From the NCBI GenBank assembly GCA_003952965.2, contig CM025849.1, positions 22,763,631 through 22,827,630 of the forward strand: 64,000 bases of DNA. The letters run 5' to 3'. The notes under the pieces are model-generated. The model worked only from the letters and a program-made list of their open reading frames with translations. It did not search any database and was not told the DNA's origin. The stretch is from Morella rubra (Eukaryota > Streptophyta > Magnoliopsida > Fagales > Myricaceae). Below are positions 1-12,989 of the stretch, piece by piece. A program made the translations under genes and the position numbers. Numbering within the stretch: the first letter of the stretch is position 1; each line of letters starts with the position of its first letter.

Positions 1-1523
1 TGAGAGGACAATCAAATATTAGATGTCCATTCTTGTTGCAAAAGTTGCAAGTATGAAAGATTCATTTGAGGATTTAGCTTTGACAAAGAAGTTTTTGAAA
101 TACTTTTCATTTTTATGAGGCTTGTAGCCTAAACCACTTTTGTCAAAAACACATCTTTGATTATTTAGAATGTTCTCCAAAGCTTTGCTTCCTTGAGTGA
201 ATTTTTCAAGAATGGTGTTTTGACGAGTAACCTTATCTTTGAAAGCTTTGTTCTCAATTTCTAAAGTTGAAACTTTTAGTTTCAATTCCTCATTCTCTAG
301 CTTCAAATTTCCTTGTTCATCATTTAAGGAATCAAGGTCACTTGTAGCTAGTGAATGCTTCTTTTTCAAAACATTGTATTTGAGTTTAAGCTTTTCAAAC
401 ATAATGTGTAACTCATCAAAAGCATTTTCTAATTCATCATATGAAGGTTTTGAATCTTCAAGATCCGAGAGATATACCTCATCATCTTCTAGAGCCATGA
501 AGCACATGTTTGCGATTTCTCCCTCATCTTCTTCATCGAGGAGCTTGAATCGCTATCTTCCCAAGTAGCTTTCATAGCTTTCTTTTTATATTTGAGAAGT
601 GGGCAATCTACCTTAATGTGACCGGGTTTCTTGCACTTGTAGCAAGTGATGTGGTCCTTCTTGTTGTCCATCTTTGGGTATTCCTTCTTTGGCTCTTCTC
701 TCTTGAAATCTTTGAAGTTCTTCCTTCCTTGCTTTCTCTTGAGGAAGTTTCTAAAATTCCTTGTCATGAGAGCAATATCCTCTTCTCCACTTTCATCATT
801 ATCTTCTTTAATTTCAAATACGGAGGATTTCAAGGCTATGCTTCTCCTTTTTGAACTTTCCTCCTCATGTCCCTTCATGGTGATTTCGTGAGTCATGAGG
901 GATCAACAAGCTCTTCCAAAGGTAATTTGGTGAGGTCCTTTGCTTCTTGAATAGCTGTGCCTTTGGCTTCCCAAGTCTTTGGTAGTGACCTAAGAACTTT
1001 TCTCACCAAATCGGAGTTAGTGTACACTTTTTCAAGAGCATTTAAATCATTCACAATATTAGTAAATCTAATAAGCATGTCACCAATGTTTTCTTCCGGT
1101 TTCATCTTAAACAATTCATAGTTATGAACTAGCATGCTTATCTTAGATTTTTTCACTTGGTTCGTACTTCCATGAGTGAATTCTGAAGAATGTCAAATTT
1201 CTTTTGCACCAACACAATTAGATATTCTATTGAATTCACTTCTCTCTAAAGCACAATAAAGAATGTTCATAGCTCTAGCATTTAGAGAAATTTTCTTCTT
1301 GTCATCATCAGTATACTCATTAACGGGCTTAGGGACAATTTCTCATCTACGGCTTTCATAGGATAGTGAGGTCCATTTAAAACACAAGTCATAGATCAAA
1401 GTCAATGGATTGAAAATAAATTTTCATCCTTGCTTTCCAATAGGAGTAATCACTTCCATTAAAGGAAAGGAGGTCTAGATGTTGAGAGTCCTCAACATAA
1501 GAGTTGTTGCTTGAAATTGCCAT
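1..1523 (-). pseudogene. Ty1/copia gag(-pol) polyprotein, broken, runs off left edge
   Basis: This is the capsid/nucleocapsid part of a plant Ty1/copia polyprotein, read on the minus strand. The start codon at 1523 opens MAISSNNSYVEDSQ and reaches the DUF4219-like FNGSDYSYWKARMK. A TGA then stands just after FDL, where family members have Trp, so it is a likely TGG-to-TGA nonsense change. The UBN2-type segment (893-1156) reads MKPEENIGDMLIRFTNIV. A first zinc knuckle, CYKCKKPGHIKVDC (CX2CX4HX4C), lies near 600-645. A coiled-coil stretch covers 19-507. A second knuckle, CNFCNKNGHLIFDC, lies near 1-50 in another frame. At least four frameshifts separate the pieces: between 1523 and 1156, near 900, near 536 and near 60. 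It sits directly downstream of a PBS and an LTR. It is clearly not functional. Pol is outside the window. Confidence 0.9.
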
Positions 1524-1563
1524 TCTAACTCAAGATTGTTAAATCTTGCTAAAGGAGCACCAA

Positions 1564-1575
1564 GCTCTGATACCA
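1564..1575 (-). other. Primer-binding site, initiator-tRNA-Met type
   Basis: On the minus strand the 12 bases read TGGTATCAGAGC, the standard plant copia PBS complementary to the 3' end of initiator tRNA-Met. It lies about 40 bases upstream of the gag start and downstream of the LTR, which fixes the element's orientation as minus. Confidence 0.9.
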
Positions 1576-2825
1576 ATTTTAAATCCTAGGATTAAGGCAA
1601 CCCAAGAAGGGGGTGAATTAGGTTTCAAAACTTTTTAGAAACTCACTATTTAGAAAGTGTTTGCTAGCTACAAGTTCCACAAAGAGAAACGATTGCAATA
1701 AAAGATTAAACACAAAAATATAAATTGCAACTCAAATATGGAAATAAAACTTAAAACAAGAAACTAGTAACACAATGTAAGAGATAAAGGAAGAGAAGCA
1801 AACACAAGATTTTTAGGTGGTTCGGCAAACCCGCCTACATCCACCCTCAAGCTCCTTTACCGAGCCTTGAGGTTTCTCCACTATGCTCCCTTCAACCAAA
1901 GGAAAGGTTTCTTACACTTGAGCTTGAGAAACACCTCTTCAAGCCTCAAGAACGAGTTTGAGAACAAACCTCTCCAAACTCCTTCTTTTGATGAACAACC
2001 CTCACCAAAAGGAAACAAGAGAATCACTCTCTTAAAGTGTATAGGGATGAACGAAAATGCCCACTAAAACTCCCTTGATGGAGTAGATGTTACAATGAGA
2101 AATTTTATCTCTTAGGCTTCACACAATAACAAGGATGTGAAAGTGTTGATTATGTGTGAATGATGTTTGAACAAGGATTGAAAGGTTTTTTATCACTCTT
2201 AGCCTTGGTAAAATGATTTTGGTTGTTCATCAATTTTTAAAAGGCGTGGGAATGGCTTTATATAGGCCTCATAAGAAAAATAGCCGTTAATAGCCGTTGG
2301 GAGTCGATCTGTCAAAAATTCACGACAAGCTAGTCAACCGCTATAGGTTTATGTTACCCAACAGTCATAATGTCAAAGGTCAGAACGGCTCTTTTCTTTC
2401 ATTTTTAAAACAAACTGGTCGACCTCCTTAACTTAAGTACATGATCCGATTATTTAAAAACACGATTTTGACCAACTTAAAATACCCAATTTTAAAGACT
2501 AACTTCTCATAAGTATATAAAAGGTTTGGGAGTTTAATTGGGATATTTTAAAGCCATTAAAACATTTTTAATCTTCAAAATAAGTTGTAAAACAGTTCAA
2601 GCAAGTTTTGAAGTAATATGCAAGTGTGTGGTTCAAATCCTTGTTAAAGATGAAGACTTAGAGTTACAAAGATTACCCTAGCAACTTGAGTCTTCACTTT
2701 AAGAGCACTTCCATTGAAGGGGATGTTGCTTGATCGCTTCGTGCTCATTTTGGATCCGCTTTGCTTCACATCTCAATTACTTCTATTGTTATCATCAAAA
2801 CATTGATTGTGACTAAAAGCCAACA
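1576..2825 (-). mobile_element. Copia-type LTR (5' LTR of the gag-bearing element)
   Basis: The LTR begins on the minus strand at 2825 with TGTTGGCTTTTAGTCACAAT and runs to the PBS, about 1.25 kb. A TATA motif (TATATAAA on the minus strand) lies at 2257-2264. The U5 boundary is not clear because no CA end abuts the PBS, so the low-coordinate limit is approximate. The motif GGGGTGAATTAGG near 1607 recurs in altered form at about 18990 and 63970. The other LTR is outside the window, so no TSD can be tested. Confidence 0.75.
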
Positions 2826-3244
2826 ACCTTGTTGATAGTGACCCAAAGTAGGCTTTAAGGGTAGGTTAAGCGAATCTTCTAATAATAAATAGGGAAAACA
2901 AAAAGATTAAAAAAATAATGTGGGAAACAAGTTTATAGATTGAGTTCCTGCCAAGAAAAGGGACATACACTAGAAGCATAGGAATAGAGTTTAAAAAAGA
3001 AAAAAGAAAACCAAACCAACAATGACAAAAAAGAAACAAAGAAACCAACGGTCGTAGATGAAAAATAGAAAAAAGAGTAACCAAATAACAGCGGAGATGA
3101 CCAAATACAAAGACCATATAAGGCTAGTGATAAAAAGCATCCCAATCTTCTCTTGACTTTTTCTAAGTTTTCTTTCTTGGCTCCATGTGCGCATTCTCAT
3201 CGCCAAATAGTGCAGAGTCAATACCCAACCAACATTGGAGAAAA
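2826..3244. other. Gene-free spacer
   Basis: AT-rich spacer between the copia LTR and the hexosaminidase remnant. Minus-strand ORFs here are rich in Phe and Leu because of A-runs and match no family I know. It may hold the ancestral promoter of the pseudogene, but I see no clear TATA box. Confidence 0.4.
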
Positions 3245-4006
3245 ATGCAGTCAATGCTTCTTGTCATTTGCCTAGCTCTATGCTTCTTCCCCTGCCCAAT
3301 CTCGTCTGAAATCAACGTATGGCCAAAGCCTAGAACCTTTTCGTGGCCCAAACCGCATGTTACTCTGCTCTCCCCTGCCTTCAATATCTATGCCCTCCGA
3401 AATACATATCTCTCCTCAGCCATCAAATGCTACCTCTGTCTTGTCTGAAAGGAGCACCACTTTGCCATCGTCACCCCCTCTATCAACCTCATGCCCTCCA
3501 ATCCTCCCTTGCGGACCCTTTTCATCGTAGTCTCCAACTTCAAAGCCCCCCTCCACCCCGGCATGGATGAGTCCTATACCCTCACCATTTCTACATCGAG
3601 GCCCGCCAACCTAACGGTCGAGATCGTGTGGGGTGCCATGAGGGGCCTTGAGACGTTCTCACAGCTCGTCTGGGGGGCGATCCTTCAATCGCAGCGGTGA
3701 GCTTGTATTTTTGGGACGCGCCCCTCTTTGGGCACCGGGGGACCATGTTGCACACGTCTTGGAACTACTATCCTTTGGAGGACATACTGAGGACTATGAA
3801 GGCGATGAGTGCCAACACGCTCAACGTGTTCAATTGGCACATCACGGACTCGCACTCCTTCCCGTCGTTGGTGCCCTCAGAGCCTGATCTAGCGACTAAG
3901 TGGTCTTATGGCCCTGCTATGTAGTACACTCCCAATGATGTCGCTAGGATTGTGCGGTTTGGTTTGAAACACGGGGTTAGAGTTGTCCTCGAGATTGACA
4001 TGCCCG
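3245..4006 (+). pseudogene. Beta-N-acetylhexosaminidase (HEXO2-like, GH20), exon 1 pseudogene
   Basis: The reading resembles the N-terminal part of plant beta-hexosaminidase 2. It opens with a signal-peptide-like start (MQSMLLVICLALCFFPCP), then EINVWPKPRTFSWPKP, then [55 protein letters not shown] and [13 protein letters not shown]. Three lesions are visible. A TGA at 3446-3448 probably came from a CGA Arg codon. A frameshift lies in the G-run at about 3673-3679, where two extra G would explain the change of frame. A TAG lies at 3922-3924. Reading stops at 4006 at a good splice donor (G|GTCAGT), as expected for the end of exon 1. The GH20 catalytic Asp-Glu pair would lie in later exons, which are absent. 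These enzymes trim terminal GlcNAc from N-glycans. This copy cannot. Confidence 0.88.
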
Positions 4007-4353
4007 GTCAGTTTCCCATTTCCCATAGCCCCACTCTGCTGTTTTACTCTTTTGCTTGCTCTCCTCCTTATTTTGCCTATAAATTAATTTTTGCCCTATA
4101 TTGGAGGGAATTATGTGGATAGCTATTGCAGAAACAACTATTAGAATTGAAAACCATCTGGACCTATACACTGACCGTTCGAAAGATTTTTCCTGACAAA
4201 ACTGGCAAGCCGTCACTCAAAATATTGCGTGACACACTTACACTGACAAACCACCTCTCAAAAGTATTTTGATATGGAAACAGTTTAATAATAAATTTAT
4301 TGCTTTTGGTGACAAATTATTTTGAAACCCAAGACCATTTTTCTTGTAGTGGT
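4007..4353 (-). mobile_element. Orphan CACTA-type terminus
   Basis: Just after the hexosaminidase splice donor the sequence turns to repeat DNA. On the minus strand, reading left from 4353, it begins CACTACAAGAAAAATGG, the classic plant CACTA/En-Spm end. The following bases contain GTGAC/GTCAC motifs usual in such elements. No partner CACTA end was found between 4007 and 4353, so this is a truncated end, perhaps what cut off the pseudogene's later exons. Confidence 0.6.
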
Positions 4354-4864
4354 AGTCCGTTCGAACATATACTTTCAACACCTCTATAACTCATTGGAAC
4401 ATTCATTATAAACATCGGAATGGTTGTTGTTTGACTAACAACGTCGTTCAAGTGTAAGGATACCATTCGAATGGTTTTTCATACAATTTGAACTATTCTT
4501 TATGCTTGAAAAGATTGTGCTTTATTTTCCTAAATCCATTCTAATGGATTGTAGCTGTGCGTTAGAACGTTTTAAAGACAAAGACAAAAATGACTTAAGA
4601 AATATAAGACTAAAATGACTTAAAAATACTGAAAACATAAAATTTATCAAAATACAATATTTACATTTATATACATACTATATAATAGTATGTTATACTT
4701 ATATTTACGTATATTGCATATCTATAAAGTACTTGTATACTACATTTACGTACACAATATTAAGTACTAATAGTGAATAGTAATAGTTAGAACTAATCAT
4801 ACTATTATACGGTTAATAACATTGTATTTATGATTTCTTAGACAATATAATAACATACTTCTAT

Positions 4865-5290
4865 TAATACTAATAAGATTTTCATACTCCTATACATGTG
4901 TTGTGATTCGTACATGTTAACATAACATTGTTCCTATAATTAATTACACATGATTATGTAGTAATAAGATTTTCATACTCTCATACATGTACTATCATAA
5001 TTACATAGTTAATAACACTGTGTTTGTTATACTTACACATTATTATATACTAAAAAGATTTTCATACTCTCATACATGTGCTATGGTACTTACATGTGTT
5101 TGTAATTACTTACATGTCATTAAGTACTAATAGGATTTCCATACTCTCATACATGTACTATCATACTTACATAGTTAATAACATCATGTTTGTAATTACT
5201 TACACATCATTAAGTACTAAAAAGATTTTCATACTCCTATACATGTTCTATGATACGGAGAGCATAGACATCATTAAGTACTAATAACAT
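4865..5290 (+). repeat. Degenerate tandem repeat, about five units of 80-95 bp
   Basis: The string AAGATTTTCATACTC(T)C and variants starts units near 4870, 4965, 5054, 5135 and 5221. Each is followed by ATACATGT, then ACATAGTTAATAACA-like and TTACACATCATTAAGTAC-like blocks. The period is about 80-95 bp. It lies in the left subterminal part of the CACTA element. Confidence 0.75.
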
Positions 5291-5470
5291 TTGATCAATT
5301 TTAAATTGTTAATTGATTGAACTTAATAATTACCGTTTGAACAGTTATTGTTGACAATTGCATTTTGGTACATAGAATCATTCGAACGTATTACCAGAAA
5401 TTGTTAGAACATTTTTTAGTAACTAACGACACTAATAAGATAAAACCCGACCGTTTAAACGCCCGAAAAT

Positions 5471-6710
5471 TGTAAGATTCATAGCGGAATTGATAGTTGA
5501 AATCTAGTAGCCCAAGCGTTCTGTCTCCTTCAGATCCAAGAAACACAATTCTTGAGAAAGAGTTTTTCTAGGGAGAGAACGATTCTAGTTTCAATGACCT
5601 TCTCTCCTCTCAAATGAAATTCTGAGCCATTTATAATGGCTCACTCAGAGTTTCAACTGTGCTTATGCATAGGATCTTTAGGGATCTCAAATCTCGGCTG
5701 TAGAATCATCATGAAAAATTCTTTTTCTTTAACTCTCTTATATTTTGTATTCTAAATTTATGGGCTTCTACAAATTGTGATCATGTCCATTAACATATCA
5801 TAATTGACCCCCGAGATAGAGAAACTATTTTCGTGAAAACCCTTTTGTTAACTATTATTTGTTTATTTATCTTTCCATCATACTATATTCCCCATGAGCT
5901 AATAGGACCAGAATAATATCACCGATTAAATCCCTAGCTCATATAATTCTTAATTCATAATCTGTAACTCGTTGGACTCTCAAATTATTTCTAAAATAAT
6001 TTTAAAAATAAATATTATATATATATATATATATATGTAGTAATTTTGAAAAAAAAAATTCGCAAAAGTCTACTAGCCAGCGATTTCTTTTCGAGTCCAG
6101 CTCTATACAGATATACTAAATATCCTTTCCCACAAAGAGACTGGTGGATTTCTTGTTGAGCATTTACAGAAGCCTATTTATCATACTCAAGGTCCAACGT
6201 TGTCTAGAATATTTGACCTAGAAAAATCATCACCAATTGACTCGGTCAAAGCACAAGTACGCAACAAACAAACCTGTACAAACCTCTCAAGTCTAAAGAT
6301 ACAATAAACTAATTGTGCTGATTACCTTCTCAAGAAGGTATCCATATTTGATCCATTCAGTGCATGTACTCTTACAGTGCACTCACTCATTTGCTTAAGG
6401 TCACAACCTCAGTGATGGAGTCTATCATCCTATTTAATAGAGGCACAATAAGTGTAAACCTATTTGTACAAAAATATATACCTCGGTCTAGAACAACTGT
6501 CAAGTGAACAAAGAACGGAAAAGTCATACTCCCCGCCTTTTTATTCATTAATCATTGCATGACTTTTCTACAATTTCATTTAACAATATTACTGTGTGAC
6601 ATCTTATGTTACAACATTATACGCCAGAACTATTCAATACACGTGACAATAAAAGAAATAATTATCTCATAATTATTCTAATAACTGGTTTTGAGGGCAT
6701 ATTTCCAACA
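5471..6710 (-). mobile_element. Solo copia-type LTR nested in the CACTA element
   Basis: On the minus strand it starts at 6710 with TGTTGGAAATATGCCC, a start widespread in plant copia LTRs, and ends TCTTACA at 5471. It therefore has TG...CA termini and a length of 1,240 bp. The flanking five bases are AAAAT (5466-5470) and TAAAT (6711-6715), a 4/5 match to a TSD. TTCGAAC-like subterminal DNA resumes on both sides, which shows insertion into the older CACTA element. An (AT)n run lies at about 6013-6038. No PBS or coding sequence is attached. Confidence 0.8.
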
Positions 6711-7825
6711 TAAATTATGTTCGAACGCTTATTTTTTTAACGTGGAATCATTCCCGCCTTCTTTTTCCCCTAACCGTTCTAATGTGATATTGTGTTGTTC
6801 AAACGTCAACGTGAAACACAAATCGCACAAGCGAGCCGTGAGTCCCATTTCTCCCTAAACCCCCCAAAAATTGCCCTATTCCATTTTCCAACTGTTTGTA
6901 ACATTCTTTGGCTTGTTATTGTAGGAAAATGCTCAATAAAGGAGTTTAAGTGTGTTTGAAGGTGAGTTTTCTCAATTTAATGGGTGAAATTGTTTGGTTT
7001 TGGGGTATGAATTTTTGATTGTTGTGGCTTGAACTTTTTGACGAAATTGATGTTTAAATGCTCCTGGGTAGACCCATATGTGTTTAGGAGTTAGTAAAAA
7101 TACACGTTTTTGGGTTGATTTTGAGATTTTAGAACACTGTTGTTCGATAGGTTTTCAAATTTTTGCGTAGAGTTTGAACGCTGTAAAAGTAAGTGTTCGA
7201 ACGGATGAGTACATGTGTCACACTCCTATAGGCTAACAAATGCGTTCAAACTGTAATGTATTATCGTCCGGATGTATGTCTTTTGTTCGAAAGATATGCA
7301 TCCGCTTTTATGATTTGTTTGTGTATCTTTGATCGTATTTTTTGCATGCATAGCTTGCCTTTATTTTCAATTCATGCATAATACTCGTAGACCCGCTTGA
7401 AGCCTATACAAGGTCCTTCATGAAGAATGATGGTGTATAGCCTTTAAATTGTCTAAAGTGTGGACAGTTTGGGATTGTAAAATTCAAGTTGCAGTGACAA
7501 GTCCCAAGTAACTGACGCGTTCAATGAAAAGTTTGTTGTATCTCCACCTTCATTCTTTGGGGTACTATTAGTATTGGGCTACCACATCATTGGATTACGA
7601 TCCACTTTTGTACTTGACTCCAACCCTAATAGGGACAACTGAAGAACTAAGGGGAGATGCTTCCTCATTTTCCATTGACACATGCGGATGCTCAGGACTT
7701 CGTACTACAAATTGGATTTTATAATCTCGAATGGGAAGGGACTTACCTATAGAATTAGACCAAAGGTCGGTCGAAATGCAAACATTATAATTGTTTGAGG
7801 TATTGGGTTGATAGGCAAAATAAAA

Positions 7826-10800
7826 ATGGATAAGAGTTTGATCAACGAGAAAGATAGGTTCAGTGCTCGGTACAAAGTCGGGGTCATTCAATTTATGCAA
7901 AAGGCAAGATCTTTTGTAGATAGTCATGCAAGGATTCATTGCCCTTGTAAAAAATGCAAAAATGTCATACTTGAGACGGTTCATCATATGAAAAACCAGT
8001 TGTTCATATACGGCTTCAATGCGAGTTACACTAGATAGGTACACCACAACAAAATGAATGTTTTACGAGATGTTGATACCTCAGTGTTGGGAAGAGGGGG
8101 ATGATGAATCTGAAGAGAGTAGCGATGATCTGCATGATATGGTCAGAGATATTGGGGTCAAATTTCATGCGAAGTATGAAGCTGATGCAATGGGTGACGA
8201 TGAAGTACCTGGGGTTGACCTGCATTGTAGAGTTGACAAGGACACCAACTTTATGAAGTTATGAGATGATGCTGAGAAAGAGTTGTAGTCGAGATGTTTC
8301 AAATATTCGAAGCTGTCGTTCATTGTTAGGTTAATGCACGTAAAAACAAAGAACAATTGAAGTGTGAAATCTTTTAATGAGGTGTTGTGTTTATTCAAGG
8401 ACGCCCTTCCTATGGGGGAAATATTGCCTAAGTCGTACTACAAGGCGAAGAGTGTAAAAAAGGGGAACGTCAAGAAGCAGGGTTGTCTCGTTTGTGGTGA
8501 GTCTCGGTGGTTGTATGATAAGAATCAAGTTAAAGAAGCCCCACAGAAGGTGCTAAGGCACTTTGCTCTTAAACTGAGATTGCAAGGACTATTTGTTGTG
8601 AAAGAATTAGCAGAATAGAATGAGATGGCATAAGGACAAACGAATAAATGACGAAGTTACACTTTAGCATCCGGCAGATGCATTCGCTTGGAAGGAGTTT
8701 GGCAAACTGCATGAATCGTTTGCAAACGACCCTCGAAATGTTCACCTAAGACTATATTCAGATGGGTTTAATCCGATTGGGAATATGAGTAGCCAACATA
8801 GTACATGGGTTGTAATATTTGTACCATACAACCTGCCACCGTGGAAGTGTAATAAAGACCCTTAAATGATGAGGATGCTTTTAATCTCAGGACTGAGGTC
8901 ACCCGGCAATGACATCGATGTGTACTTGGAGTTATTGATAGAGGAGTTGAAGGATCTATGGAATGATGGTGTCAAAATGTTTGATACGTCGACGGAGTCA
9001 TATTTTTCAAATGTGAGCGTTTTCTGCATATGGTAATTTATCGAGTTAGAGCACTAAAGGGAATTTAGCATGCCCTACTTGTAATTATCATACATTCTAC
9101 AAACATCTTTGACATTGGTCAAAATTATGTTATATGGGTCATCCTAGATACTTACCAAGTAATCTTGAATGGAGGTGTGATGTGATTATGTTTGACGGGA
9201 ATGTAGAACATGGGTGGTGCTAGAAGAGGTTAGCAGAGTATAAATGTTAGAGTAGCTTCAAAAACTAACACCGTGGTATTTGGAAAGATTCCTGGAGGTA
9301 AAAAGAGGAAAAAGGCACCGACAAAGCTGAATTGGATGAAGGAGAGTATTTTTTTTGGAACTCTCCTATTGGTCAACGTTGAAATTGAAGCATAATTTGG
9401 ATGTAATGCACATTGAAAAGAATGTCTGGGGCAATGTTTGGGGAAGTATGATGAATATAGAAGGAAAAACTAAAGACACCGCAAAGTTGAGGAGGGACTT
9501 GGCCAAGATGGGTGTGAAAAGGGAGCTGTATATACTCAGATAGGGCCAGTATGAAGTTATGCCCCATGCAGCGTTCACTTTGACAAAATAAGAAAGGAGA
9601 AAATTTTGTCAATGGTTGAGGGATGTCTAATTTTCTTATAGTTATGCGTGGACATTGGTCGATGTGTTAACGTGCATGAGGGTAAGATCTCGGGGTTGAA
9701 AAGTCACTATTGTCACGTTTTAATAGAGTGGTTGCTCCCGATCATGATTAGAGGTTATCATAATGATGAAGTATGGATGGCCATAACAGAGACTTACTTC
9801 TGTTCCTGGACTTTGAAGATTCATGTGCTCCGTAGACTACAAAGTGGCATCAGTTTGGCCATGTGCTGGCTTGAAAGAATATTCCCTCCAGCATTTTTTA
9901 CGATTATGGTGCATCTTATGGTCCACTTACCAAGGGAGGCTCTTTTGGGTAGACCAATTCAATATCACTGGATGTATCCCACAGAATGAGATTTTGGTGG
10001 GATGAAGCGTTTCATAAAAAATAAAACACATGCAAAGGGGTATATTGCAGAAGCATACATTGATTCCTAATGTTTGAAATTTTGCTCACTCTTAGAGGGA
10101 TTGAAACCAAATTCAACCGAAGAGAAACAAAGGCTAGAGAGACCGAGCCAGTGACAAGCAGTATCTTAGCATGCCGGTGATATGATATAGATCGTAAAAA
10201 GGCTAAAAAGGCAAGGTGGTATGTACTTAATAACTGCAAGGATATCAAGCCATATATATAGAGGACGCATTGGAGTCTTTATGACTTTATTTGTGATATA
10301 TATTGTAATATTAATATCAATATATTTTGCAATGAAGATTTGTCTGTGTTAAGTCCTACCCATGATTTCATATAACTCGTAAGCACGAAGAGGAATTTCC
10401 ATAATGGTTTATGATGCAAGTTAAGCGCCACCACCTTCCTTCTCATTTTTGTGAATTTTTTATTATTTATTAATTCTCACTATTGTGATCGTATTGATGA
10501 CATATATTTCCTTGCACATGGACTAGAACTAAGAGCATCTTGACTCTCAGCGTGCATTGTCAATGGGTAAATACCATACAACTGAACGGGAAATCCGTAG
10601 AAAAAAACACATAATAGTGGTGTTTCATTCCAGGAGAACATATGGGTGAGGCAATTGAGTACTACAGGGTTGTTGTAGAAATTCTAGCACTTCAATACTT
10701 GCATAACAATGAGGTGTATCTTTTCAAATATGATTGGTGCGACGTAGGAATCGTAGAAAGGGATATTATCGTAGATGGGCACACCATAATCGTCAACACA

Positions 10801-11200
10801 GGTAACCAGTAGTATACTAATGATCTGTTTATGTTGGGAATTAAGGGCAACAAGTGTTTTACTTGGCCGATCCAAAGAAGGGTGGATCATTGTGCATCGT
10901 AGAAAGAATCAAGAACAAAAAATTTTATGGTGTACCACCGGTATTGAATGAAATATTGATGAAGGAGAAGATTTTCGAACGGAAGCATAAGATGTTGAAC
11001 TAGAGGTGCATGTTCCGATGGCAGTTGGAAGGGAGCGTCAAAATGAATCAAGTGATACTGATGACAATGATTTCATCGATGACAGATCAACAAAAGATAA
11101 GCAAGCATCTATAGGCTCTAACTCGGAGACCAACGATTTAGTATCCAAAAAAGAAGACCGAAATTCGATTGAACTCATCTCAGACTCAGTCTCTGAGTGA
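7826..11200 (+). pseudogene. CACTA transposase TNP2-like, broken
   Basis: The protein would be the CACTA transposase. It begins at ATG 7826 (MDKSLINEKDRFS) with a transposase-associated domain that includes CPCKKCKN and LFIYGFNASYTR. An acidic segment follows (8058-8264). The Transposase_21 core reads LPKSYYKAK, VLRHFALKLRLQ, then 8620-9020 with FANDPRNVHLRLYSDGFNP, TWVVIFVPYNLPPW and SPGNDIDVYLELLIEELKDL. HNLDVMHIEKNVWGN comes at about 9385-9430. A DUF4218-like part (9648-10060) includes IFPPAFFTIMVHL. A DUF4216-like part (10680-10890) includes EVYLFKYDWCDVGIV. An acidic tail ends at 11200. Many stops and frameshifts break it, for example TAG in 'EVTL*HPADAFAW' near 8672 and TAA after KCNKDP near 8862. 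It is dead. Confidence 0.88.
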
Positions 11201-11279
11201 ATTTTTAGTATTTTTAATTTTTACTACCTATGCTATACTACGATATATTTGTTATAATCCCCAAATTTTGTTTTTGAGT

Positions 11280-12874
11280 AGTTGTATCTAACTATTTTTA
11301 TTGGCATGAACAGGTCAATGATGATTGGTGGGAATCGTGCATGATTTGGTACAACGGTGTTGTCTACATCATCAGCCCCATCTGGGGCCTTACCTTCTCC
11401 TGTGCTAGAGATTGGAGCACCTTCTCTGGGGTTGGCATCGAGTAGCTGTGCATGAAAGTTATATATTTTATTATTCTGCTTACAATTTGTGATTTTTCTC
11501 TCATTTCATAGCCACCTTTGGAGTTAGACGCGAGCAAGGCGATCTTGCAAGTTAGCTCTTGATAAGACACGAGTAGTATCTGGGAAGATTCCGGAGGGTG
11601 TGGCGAGTTGCAAAAGAGACGGTGCTGCCTAATTCTCCTTGAAAATTGGGAGTCTCGTTCGTGTTCATGATCCGACGTGGTACAAAAGCTGGTCAAAGGT
11701 TCCAAAGGAAACTAGACAATATCTGATGGATCTTTTGTTGTTAAGTAGTTTTTTTTTTTCACATTCATTATCTAAGAATACTTGACTGACATATGAATGT
11801 GATATCAACATCTCAAGATGATTTCGACGTGGATTACCAACTTCCTGAGGTCATCAAGATGGTTCAGGGAACAATGGTCATTGCTTACCGACAGCATAAG
11901 TGCTGCCTCCATGAGTATTACGGGAAGTAGGGTACCAAATAGGAGGCACTGCCACATCCACATTTGGATACACAGACGGAGTATTGAGCGAAAGTGTGCA
12001 ATTTATTCTCTAGTGAGGAGTTTAAGGTATGCAAATTATTCAATTTGTTTTATTTTCATTGTCCATTTTAATTATATATTTCTTTGTTTTGCAGAGAATA
12101 GGTGAAATCAATAAACAAATCATGCACGTTTGACTACCTACCATACCTCGGGATTGAGACTATTTCTGCACACTTGTGTGAAAATGGTATAATTTTTTTC
12201 TTTTCAATACATATAATGTTATTGCATATTTAATTACCTTGTTTTAAAAGAGAGAGACCCTGAGACGGACAAGGTTGATCCAGCAGAATTGCACAAAAAG
12301 AATTATACAAATGCCAAAGGCGAGTGGGCGTCGGAAGCTGCATGGAAAAATTTTGTAAGTTTTTAATTTTATAATTAAATGTAAGTTTATTTTAGTTGCT
12401 TTATAACTTTTATTTCTACTAAAAGCATAAATATGATATTTTTATTGGTTTGGGCACGTAAAAGAAAAGACGGAAACTTTTCAGCAATAGTTCATATCCG
12501 AGGGGAAGTCATTCACTAAGCTTGAAGTCTATAACAAGGTCCTAGGAAAAAAAGCTGAATATGTGTGCGGGTTGGGTCGTGCGGTGATTCCTGCTACTTC
12601 TTCTTCTTCAACACTAGTATCAGCTGATAACGCTCAGCAGTTGGAGCAACAGCAGTCAAAGCTCGAGGAGATGCGAGCCAAAGAAACCAATAAGGAGAAG
12701 GAGATTGAAGAATTAGCTACCAAGCAAGCAGAGATGGAAAGTCCCTTACGAGTGCAGCAGGAGGCACAGATGCAAATTGAAAAGAAGTTACGACTAAAGG
12801 TGGAGACAAGGCTGCAGGAAGAGTTGAAAAAAGTCTTGAAGTGGTTAGACCCACCACCACCACGGCCAAGATAG
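11280..12874 (+). pseudogene. TnpA-like / Transposase_24 (En/Spm) second gene, broken, with introns
   Basis: This is the second CACTA gene. Pieces in order are: KIGSLVRVHDPTWYKSW (about 11640-11690); DFDVDYQLPEVIKMVQGTMV and YRQHKCCLHEYYGK (about 11820-11930), ending at a stop; VCNLFSSEEFK (about 11995-12026); after a GT-AG intron RIGEINKQIMHV (about 12095-12130); then DPETDKVDPAELHKKNYTNA (12257-12360); and KVLGKKAEYVCGLGRAVIP, running into a Gln/Glu/Lys-rich coiled coil that ends LDPPPPRPR at 12874. The pattern matches the plant Transposase_24 family, including the terminal coiled coil. In-frame stops break the exons at about 11929 and 12130. It lies in the same direction as the TNP2 remnant. 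Confidence 0.75.
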
Positions 12875-12989
12875 ACTATTTGTTTTATTTTGAATATTGT
12901 GTTTAATAATAAATATTTAACATTACATTTCATGCTTGTTAGTAAAATAGTAATTTAATTTCTGTTTTAATAATTTTTTGCCGAATTTT

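Noticed and set aside
7595-8047. 150-aa minus-strand ORF
   Set aside because: Most of it is antisense to the CACTA transposase start, whose plus-strand domain content is clear.
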